DNA of 64,000 nucleotides, from the NCBI GenBank assembly GCA_018697195.1, contig CM031869.1, positions 16,649,203 to 16,713,202 on the forward strand, in the 5' to 3' direction. Shown one piece after another: positions 56,883 to 64,000 of the stretch. Each line of letters opens with the position of its first letter. Within the stretch, counting starts at the first letter, position 1. The position numbers and the translations under genes are program-made. The DNA comes from Certhia americana. Its lineage: Eukaryota > Chordata > Aves > Passeriformes > Certhiidae. Under the pieces are notes generated by a model. The model was not told where the DNA came from. It searched no databases and was given only the letters and a program-made list of their open reading frames with translations.

Positions 56883-57330
56883 TGTCCCCGCGGAATGTCC
56901 CCGCCGGATGTCCCTGCCTGCTGCCAAACCAGCCCCGGCATTGGAAGTCACCGTGGTGTCTGCAGAGCATTCCCAGCGCCTTCTCCCACTCAATCCACCC
57001 CCGAGGAGGTGCAGGGTGGGGAATGCAGGACCTGCAGAGCTCATCAGGGTCCAGAGAGACCCCCGAGAGCATCGGGGTCACCCTCGGGCGCGGGACCTCC
57101 CTGTGCTGACACAGAAATCCCACAGACCATCCCTGAATTCCTCTGCCACGGGGGATTTTCCGGCCGCGAGCAGACGGTGGGAAAGACAAGACGAGAGAGA
57201 GGGTGGTCCCTGCAAACCTTCCCAGAGGCAGCCGTAACCAATTACGGTTCCCAATCACCGCTCCCACAGCGCTGCTGGTGCTCAGGGAAGGCAGCGGGAC
57301 CGTTCCTAAGGGAAGACAAAAGGTGCCCGG

Positions 57331-58324
57331 CTATCTGTATGTCTGTATCTGTGGTGCCCGACTGGATACACCCAGCTCCTGTGCAGAGATGTACAAAGAC
57401 AAGGAGAATTCTGCGGGATCTCTCTTTAGTTCAGTTGTGATTTTGATTTGATAAACTACTGTTTACAATATTAAATAAAAAAAAAAAATACATCTCATTA
57501 CTAATGAGAGACTTGTAATCTCATTACTAAAACAAAACAAACATTTACTGAGGATAAAAAAGAACCATTTCAGTCAGTGTTCACATAGTGCTCACATTTA
57601 GTGGACACGTGCCACATGTTTTGTGATGATAGAAACACCCAGGGAGACTGAGTGAGCTCAGACACCTGCAAACAGAGGCCTTCACTCACTGCAGTCCCTC
57701 ATCCTGCTACAGTGCCTGGAGGTATCCCAAGAAGATGATAACTACAGGCTTGGACAATCACTGCTGATTTTTGTCATCTCCTGCCCTGAATTCTTCTCTA
57801 GTGCAGAACAAAAAGCCTTTCTGCAGAGGGTAGGAGCTCTGCCTTGGAGCCCCTGGCGCCCAGAGTGGTTTTGTCCTGGTGTGTGGGTGATCAACAACTG
57901 ACTCAAGTCCTGTTTCAGCACCACAGAGAATTGCAAAAATATGTTTAAAGTACCCAGGGAAAAGCTGGAACTTGGAGAAGCCAACGCAGGCCCCATCATG
58001 CTCCCCTGCTGAGCAGCAGTAGCTGGGATCTGCGGAGCAGGGCAGCCCCAAATCCTGTCACTGTCACAGAGCAGGGGCTGTGCTTGGCACCGTGGCACAG
58101 GGACAACCCGAGCAGACATCACAGAGAGCCTGGGTGCCAGAGCAGTATCCCACAGGAGTGTTTCCCACTGCAGGGATGGGCACAGCTATGTCCGGCAGCC
58201 CAGGGTGGGGAGTGTTCCTGGAGACTGGGCCTGGCCTGGGATTTTTAGCAGAAGCTCTGCTGGGATGGGGAGCAGAAAAGGGTCTTTTCCAAAGCTCTTC
58301 TTTTCCCTTCATCCCCCCAGTGTA
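57331..58324. other. Non-coding stretch, no gene seen
   Basis: An A run at 57478-57488 is followed by a short direct repeat of ATCTCATTACTAA at about 57490-57535 with an inner ATTACTAATGAGAG stem. Nothing else is recognisable. Confidence 0.5.
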
Positions 58325-58770
58325 GGCAGCAGGGGAGGGAGAGATTCTGCCCCTGTGCTCAGGTGAGAGCCCACCTGCAGCCCTGGGCACAGCACAGGGA
58401 GGAGCTGGAGCTGCTGCAGCCAGGCCACAGGAGGCACCAGGATGAGCAGAGGGCTGGAGCAGCTCTGCTGGCAGGAAAGGCTGGCACAGCTGGGATTGTT
58501 CACCTGCACAGGACAAGCTTTGGGGTGAGCTTAGTGTGGCCTTGCAGGGCCTGAAGGGGCCAAGAGGAAACCTGGAGAGAGACAATTTCCAGGGGATGGA
58601 GGGAACAAAGAAAGGGGGTATGGTTTCAGACCGAGAGAGGGCAGGGTCAGACAGGATATTGGGAAGGAATTGTTCACTGTGAGGGCACTCAGGCCCTGGC
58701 ACAGGGTGCCCAGAGCTGCAGCTGCCCCTGGACCCCAGAAAGTGTCAAAGACGAGACTGGATGGAGTTTT
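58325..58770 (+). mobile_element. CR1 LINE fragment lacking its 3' tail
   Basis: The sense CR1 body includes 'CTGTGCTCAGGTGAGAGCCC', 'GAGCAGAGGGCTGGAGCAGC', 'CCTTGCAGGGCCTGAAGGGG', 'GGATATTGGGAAGGAATTGT' and 'CAGGGTGCCCAGAGCTGCAG', stopping after 'GAAAGTGTCAAAGACGAGAC'. From 58363 it closely matches the 34,501 copy for about 190 bp. It lacks the last 80-100 bp of CR1. The frames of 63-212 codons on both strands are repeat artefacts. Confidence 0.92.
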
Positions 58771-60009
58771 CCCTCTGCAACTGTGCTGCTCTAGCCCCAT
58801 CCACAGGCAGCCCCGGGAGTTTGGGAAGGGCTTGGCAGGAGATGCTGGACCTGAGTGAGACCCCAGTGCTTGTGGGGGCCCCTGAAGCCCAGCCCTGCCT
58901 CCTTGCCTACCCTCCCAGGGCACTGTCCTGCCCCTCGGGCACTCCATGTTCAGGATAGAGTGTTGCTCCCACCCTCTGGTGAGAGGGGAAGAGTCCAAAG
59001 GGGCCCCAGACCCCTCCAGGATGGGTGGGAGCACCCAGAGGAGTGGGCCTCCACGATTTTTCTGACAGCCAACTGTGAAAGGCTGCAACTGCAAGGGAAA
59101 ACCCACAGAGCAACCAAACCCAAAGGGCCACCCAGGTGAGCTGGAATGTTAAAAGCCTGACCTCAAGGTTTACTCTGCAGATCCATCCCAGAGCTTTTGT
59201 GGCTTATTTGGATAATGATACCCAGCAAGGCCTTCAGAACCCCGCCCCGAGCTCAGCCAGGCTGCACTTCCACACTCCTGGCACCAACCAGGGGACTGGA
59301 CTCACTCAGCAGCCTCAGCCTGACAGCAGCAATGCTGCCTCCCAACACTCCTATCCAGAATCAAGAGTAGGGCAAGGGGAACAAGAAGTCGTCAGCACCG
59401 GCATCATTCCTGACGCCTGGATTTGCCAACGCTGAGCCAGAACTGCTCGTATTTTTAGCACAGAGTTTATGGCACCTCCAAAACCATTTCAGATCAGTGC
59501 TTCCCATCAAACCCAACACTGAACAAGACACTGCACAGCAGCTGAAGAAAGCTCAAGGCAAAGCTTTTCCTAAGCCAGAACAAGCCCTGGAAGACCTCGC
59601 ACAGCTCAAGGCATGTAAGTTGCTTCAACAAGCCAGGAGATGGTAGTATTTAAAAAATTCTATCTGCATTCTTGCCAAAGTCAGAAAAAAATTCTTGTGA
59701 TGTTCCTGCAGAGGTGGGGGTTCAGACCTCTGTGATGGGTGAACGAGTTCAGCTCCAGGTCTCACTGTTCCTCACAGTTTGTCCCCAAGAAAAGGAAAGG
59801 TGAGGCAGCAGCTGCCACCCTCCATGCCAGAGCAGCAGCTCAGCTGTGGCAGATGGGTTTGGGCTCCACATGCCCTGTGCCTTCCACTGGGGTTGGGCTG
59901 GAAGGGTATTTTATTGGGCAGGGACACCCCTCCAGCCCAGACTACTCCAACCTATCCTTAATTACATTCCAAATTCTACTGAGGTGACATCACTCATCCA
60001 TTCATTTGA
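58771..60009. other. Non-coding spacer beyond the 3' end of the right-hand gene
   Basis: No repeat or exon is recognised. On the minus strand this lies immediately downstream of the inferred polyadenylation site of the gene ending near 60.01 kb. Confidence 0.5.
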
Positions 60010-62286
60010 CAAATTAAGTTCAAACTTTTTTTTATTAAGCACATTCCACAGTACAAAGCTTTAGATCATGAACGATATCTGTACAATTTAACAGTTTCAA
60101 GAAGTTGTTCATACACCAACTTTCCAAACAGATAATTGGCAAACATAATTACAAGTTAGAATTAGACTATCCCAGTGCTTTGAAACATTAATATCGCAGT
60201 AATGTACAGTTGCTCAATTATGGTTAGCAAAACAAAGTCCAGAGCAGCCAGGATCACTACCATGAATCCCAGGAGTCGAGTTCCTTGGGTGCCAATCACA
60301 AAAGTCCACTGCTATGTTACACAAAGCACGAAGAAGTTTAGACTGCATGTTCAAATACCATTATCTCCCAAGGAAAAACAGGAATTTAAATCTTACACAT
60401 GCATTTTTAAAAAAAGGACTCCGCTCTTCAGAAACAAAGAACCTTTTTCTTCAGGGCTGTGACAGATCTCTCTTTTTTAAACAGTTTAATATTAAAGCTA
60501 TTAGATGAGAAGGGTAAAGTAAGACACTTGCACGAACTACTGTCAAGCTTACCAAAAAGTGACCTCATGGACGCTCAGGAGCGAGTTTGCTCTTCTGGAC
60601 TTCATCACATTCGCTCATCTGGATGAATAAATATCTGGAGTAACGCGGGGAGGGGAGCTGGGCTCCCCGGAGGGTGGGGAGGGCAGCCCCTGCAGTGACC
60701 CCTCGAGCTCCTCCGTTGTCCCTCGGCACCGCCCGGCCCCAGGACTGCACAGGGAAAGGCAACAACCCAACAGAGCCAACAGCTGCTGCCAGCACAGAAC
60801 AGCACAGAGAGACAGACAGGGAATGAGAGCACAGCCTGTGCCAGCCGTGCCCTCCCCAGCACAGCCGGGGCCACGCTGGCTCCATGCACACGGGCACAGA
60901 GAAGCCACGGGGCTGACGCTGACAGAAAATTCACTTTGCATTGTTCCACATCTCCTCCTGACCCACGGACAACGCAGGGCATTTGTGTGACCACACGGAT
61001 GACAGGACACTGTGAGAACTGAGGAAGCAGCTATGGAGACTCCCTAACAAAGGCATGGAGGAGCCAGGACACGGCAGCCAATCCTCCTGGGACACCAGCA
61101 CAGGAACGGGCACAGGAAGCAGAGCGGTGACTGGAACGAGCTCCTCTCACCGTCAGGAAGAGTCACAAATCAAACACAAATAATGGAACTTTGGCCCATG
61201 GTATCTTCTCCACTGAGCAGCCAAACTAATGCTACCGAGGACATCAGCGGGGGCTGTGAGGCCCCACTGGTGTTAGAAACATACAGCTGCAAATCCCGCG
61301 GCACAAAAATATAAGATACAGAACATAAATTAAACAGTTTTTAATTTTTAAAAAGTTTAGAAATTACATTTTAAAATACGCAGTTCCCATTAAAAAAAAA
61401 AACAAAAACAAAAACCCAGCTAATGAATACTGAAAACCTCCTTTTGCTGAGACAATGTCTAGGTAATCATGTCACCACCAGTGCCAGGGGTCAGGACATC
61501 CTGCTGCCAAGTGCCACCACGCTGAGTGTTAGTGTGTAGTGTGAGGACACCCTGAGGCTGGCACCAGAGGCTCTGCTGTATGTACAAGGTATCTACATGC
61601 TTACACAGTATCCGAGATGAGGGAAGCACACAGGGAAGGAGGGGGACTACAGCAAAACATCAGGAAGCGCAGGAGGGCGAGTACAGAGCACAGGGCAAAG
61701 GAAAAGACAGTGCTATACAACTAGTTTAGATAACCTAGCCAGAATTACAGGGAATCTTTAATTTAAAAGAAATTATTGGTGCAGAAACAAGTAAACTGTA
61801 ATCCAAAAATATTACTGAGCAACTCAGGAATATTTCTAAGAGTCCAACGTACACCTACGGAACAGAGCGGGCTCTGAACCTGCCATGGGGAACGCCTAAA
61901 GGACAGTGGTGACTGGAAAGCAAAGCTCTGTACATTCTGGGCATGTGTTTGGCACCCAAATTTCACTGGAGAATGTTTCTTTTTTTTCTTTAAAGTCAGA
62001 CAAAAGTGCAAAGCAATATAAATTAGGCCAAGTCCTTTCTTGACTTCGGATTTATATCTGAAAAACAAGCCATCAGAGTTCAGTTTCTACCGACAATTTA
62101 CATGTGAAGCTTTGGATTTCTCACAGCAGGGAAGGATAGGCTTCTGAAATTCATCTACTCCAAGTCAGTGAATTTGTAGCAAATTCAAAGACGACCACTG
62201 AGAGCAGGAAAGATTAAGAAATTTAGATATAGAATTGTGCTGCTTTGCATCTACACAGCATCTAGAACCAATTCTGACTTTAGCTG
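60010..62286 (-). other. Inferred 3' UTR of an unrecognised minus-strand gene
   Basis: The region follows the stop codon of the terminal exon with no splice sites needed. It ends near an AATAAA signal (TTTATT at 60031-60036 on the plus strand, within a T-rich context on that strand), so cleavage is expected around 60005-60020. It is unique sequence free of CR1, in contrast to the rest of the window, which fits a conserved UTR. It has AT-rich parts (61320-61420, 61970-62000) and one CpG- and GC-rich part at about 60640-60930. Small frames inside it (up to 131 codons) are not supported as coding. The exact ends need transcript data. Confidence 0.5.
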
Positions 62287-62343
62287 TCAATCATCTTCAG
62301 GCATGTAGTAGCCAAAAATCCAGTAGTTCAAGACTGTGGAACC
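62287..62343 (-). CDS. Terminal coding exon, gene not recognised
   Basis: On the minus strand a strong acceptor with a long pyrimidine tract ('CTTGTCTTTTGTCTTTTTCA' then G, plus-strand 62344-62363) opens a 57-bp exon ending in TGA at 62287-62289. In frame 0 it encodes GSTVLNYWIFGYYMPEDD then stop, an aromatic-rich C-terminus with an acidic end; this composition looks like real protein. Frames 1 and 2 also close quickly, so the frame is a choice, supported by the plausible peptide and a phase-compatible candidate exon upstream. The exon precedes the inferred 2.3-kb 3' UTR. I cannot name the family. The remainder of the gene lies to the right, mostly beyond 64000. Confidence 0.55.
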   Translation of the reverse strand, partial: GSTVLNYWIFGYYMPEDD

Positions 62344-63634
62344 CTGAAAAAGACAAAAGACAAGTGAACTGAGAGGAGGCACAGAGCAAGCAGCATCCCA
62401 AGGGGGAGGGCAGAGCACATGCAGGAGGTGACACTGGTGCAGGACAGCCAGGGCTGCTGGCCAGGACCTCCCCAGTGCAGCCCTTCCTGCACGGGAGGTG
62501 CCCCTGGGGCTCTGTGTGCTCTGGGGTGTACTCTGAGCCCCACTGCAACAAGAGCCAGGCTCTGCATGGCTCTGGTCCTTGGCAGTGACCCACAGGCAGT
62601 CTCTTTACACAGAGTCCCAGCCCTGGTGAGCACAGGGCCAGGGACTCTCCAGCTCAGGCTCCCAAACCCAACCCAAAATGGCCAGGGGATTGTCCTCCCT
62701 TCCTCACACTGCAGAGGAAGAATTCTGCACAGGAGGGAAGTTCAGCTGCTTTAATACATGAGGAGCTTTTAAGAAAACAGACAAAAATCTCCAATACTTT
62801 GATATTCCCATTTCTAGCCTGATGGCTCTGTTATCAGCTTGGAGGCAGTGTAAGGCCTGAGTGTAATTAAATCTGAGTTTTGATTTTACCTGCCATTTCC
62901 CAAAACCATCTTTAACGGACGAAGGAGAACTTCCCTCTTCTGATATGACATTCCCATGAAAGGTTAAAACATCCTTAGGCACTTCCCCTTGACTTCCCTT
63001 CCCTCAGTCCAAGGCCTAATGCTCAATACCCAAATATTAGACTATCATATGGTAACAATTTTTATCATGTTACAATAAACACGAATTCAACAGAAAGCAA
63101 TAAAACTCTCACAGCCAACTGCCAGGACTGTCAAAATTGATCCGCTTTGAAGAGCCTCACACTGCAAAGCCTGTAAAAATGTGTGCAAGGCTGCTTCAAA
63201 ACTCACAAGACTGTGATGTTTGAAAGCTTATTAAAGTGTTTCATTAAATGTCATGATGAAATATTAGCTGTTTGACCATAATTTTATGTAGATTTAGGGG
63301 TTTTGGATCCCAAAGTCAGACAAACCTGTCAAAAAAGTGACATCACAGCATCTCTACAGTAAAGGAAATAGCTGTTAAGGGACTGTCATTACCAACAGCA
63401 GGACCTGGGGGGTGTGTGGTCCCAGCTGTGCCTCCTGGGCCAGCCAGACTGAGCTGTGCACAACTGCCAAGAGTGCAGGATGTGAGCAGCAGAATCCCCT
63501 GCCAAAGGCATCTCCCACTGCCCTGGCAAACCCCAAAGATGGAGCAGTGTGTGCCACGTGACCAAGTGACACCACCATGGTGCTGCTCAAGGAACTGACA
63601 GATATTTTATACAACTCCTCATTTCTTGACCTAA
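62344..63634 (-). other. Inferred intron with a possible additional exon
   Basis: If the terminal exon is real, this is intron of the same gene. On the minus strand, plus-strand positions 62889-63006 include an open segment ending in TGGCAG followed by GTAAAA, a good donor in phase 0, compatible with the terminal exon. The open frame begins after an in-frame TGA at about 63007. Possible acceptors (GAG or AAG) lie at 62972-63006 but have no pyrimidine tract. No repeats are seen before the CR1 at 63635. Confidence 0.35.
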
Positions 63635-63888
63635 GGGAGCAGCTGGAGCTGGGTTAGGGCAGGCTCAGGCCGGATTTTGGGAGAAGTTTCTTCCCCCAGA
63701 GGGTGCTGGGCACTGCCCCAGCTCCCCAGGGAATGGGCACAGCCCTGAGGCTGCCAGAGCTGCAGGAGCCTTTGGACAGCGCTCCAGGGATGCACAGGGG
63801 GGAGTGTTGGGAGTCTGTGCAGGGACAGGAGCTGGACTGATGATTCTGGTGGGTCCCTTCCAGCTCAGGCTAGTCTATGATTCTGTGT
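63635..63888 (+). mobile_element. CR1 LINE 3' end
   Basis: Sense CR1: 'GGCTCAGGCCGGATTTTGGG', 'GAGGGTGCTGGGCACTGCCC', 'GGGAATGGGCACAGCCCTGA', 'GGACAGCGCTCCAGGGATGC', 'GGGTCCCTTCCAGCTCAGGC', then CTATGATTCTGTG. It belongs to the same subgroup as copies A (32.4 kb) and B (40.7 kb) but is clearly more distant from each than they are from one another. Its 3' end agrees with that of copy A rather than copy B. It would lie antisense within the intron of the minus-strand gene. Confidence 0.93.
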
Positions 63889-64000
63889 TTCTTTTGTGCT
63901 TAAGACACACTACATGTGGCTTTTAAAGAACCCTGCTCCATCTGTAACTTAAAAACAGAATTTGTCCATCTCAAATGATCATTTTAGTTAACAGAAGCAA
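63889..64000. other. Non-coding end of window
   Basis: Short AT-rich sequence after the CR1 tail; nothing is recognised. Confidence 0.5.

Larger units (their letters stand above)
55885..57330. promoter_or_regulatory. GC- and CpG-rich block, candidate CpG island
   Basis: Over about 1.4 kb the CpG density is several times that of the rest of the window (two to six per 60-base line, against mostly none to one), and GC content is well above 60 percent by eye. It contains two local tandem duplications. A CCGTAA/TTACGG inverted repeat lies at 57232-57247, overlapping a CCAAT-box match, and a second CCAAT lies at about 57251. These features fit a CpG-island promoter, but no transcript start or exon is recognised. 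The long frames here (up to 362 codons plus, 266 minus) exist because stop codons are rare in GC-rich DNA. An alternative is a GC-rich minisatellite cluster without promoter function. Confidence 0.4.

Noticed and set aside
56352..57440. 362-codon plus-strand open frame
   Set aside because: It lies in the GC-rich block where stops are rare, crosses tandem duplications, and coexists with 200-266-codon frames on the minus strand. No domain or splice structure is recognised.
60565..61010. Minus-strand frames of 110-131 codons
   Set aside because: They sit in the inferred 3' UTR's GC-rich part, overlap in three frames, and are Cys/Leu/Ala-rich without domain structure.

Overview
This is vertebrate nuclear DNA, almost certainly from a bird and probably a songbird. 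The main evidence is at least 19 fragments of CR1, the dominant avian LINE, several of which keep the characteristic CR1 3' end (a 'CCTTCCAACCC' type motif followed by ATTCTRTG octamers). CpG is depleted outside a few GC-rich pockets, and there are no long convincing reading frames, operons or prokaryotic signals. Nearly all long open frames coincide with GC-rich CR1 sequence, with a 10-bp minisatellite, or with CpG-rich low-complexity DNA, so I do not annotate them as genes.

Layout. Positions 1-8034 are unremarkable AT-leaning non-coding DNA with one short CR1 tail at about 6.57 kb. Between 8.0 and 31.5 kb there are short tandem duplications, six CR1 fragments (8.4, 17.7, 20.1, 24.7, 26.6 and 30.0 kb) and a small CpG cluster at 27.3-27.7 kb. 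At 31.54-31.65 kb a pure ATTTC pentanucleotide array is broken by a 10-N assembly gap. Between 32.4 and 43.3 kb lies the most repeat-rich part: two CR1 copies 8,227 bp apart that match almost perfectly over 475 bp and then diverge sharply, another CR1 copy next to an LTR-like fragment, and a minus-strand CR1 whose middle holds about 37 copies of a 10-bp GGG-containing minisatellite. From 43.3 to 55.9 kb the DNA is mostly unique non-coding sequence with four more CR1 pieces and one exon-like segment. Positions 55.9-57.3 kb form a GC- and CpG-rich block partly built of 38-40 bp tandem duplications. Another CR1 copy follows at 58.3 kb.

The only supportable protein-coding sequence is at the right end. 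On the minus strand a strong splice acceptor opens a 57-bp terminal coding exon (62287-62343) followed by a roughly 2.3-kb 3' UTR ending near an AATAAA signal at about 60.03 kb. The rest of the window to 64000 would be intron of this gene, possibly with one more exon near 62.9-63.0 kb. I do not recognise the gene. Everything to its left is intergenic DNA downstream of it, or intron of genes whose exons I cannot see.

I found no new multi-gene biological system. The most interesting items are the CR1-embedded minisatellite with regular G-quadruplex spacing, the CR1 pair that looks like a gene-conversion tract, the out-of-phase gap in the pentanucleotide array, and the unidentified terminal exon. 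CR1 family assignments come from my memory of consensus sequences and were not computed.
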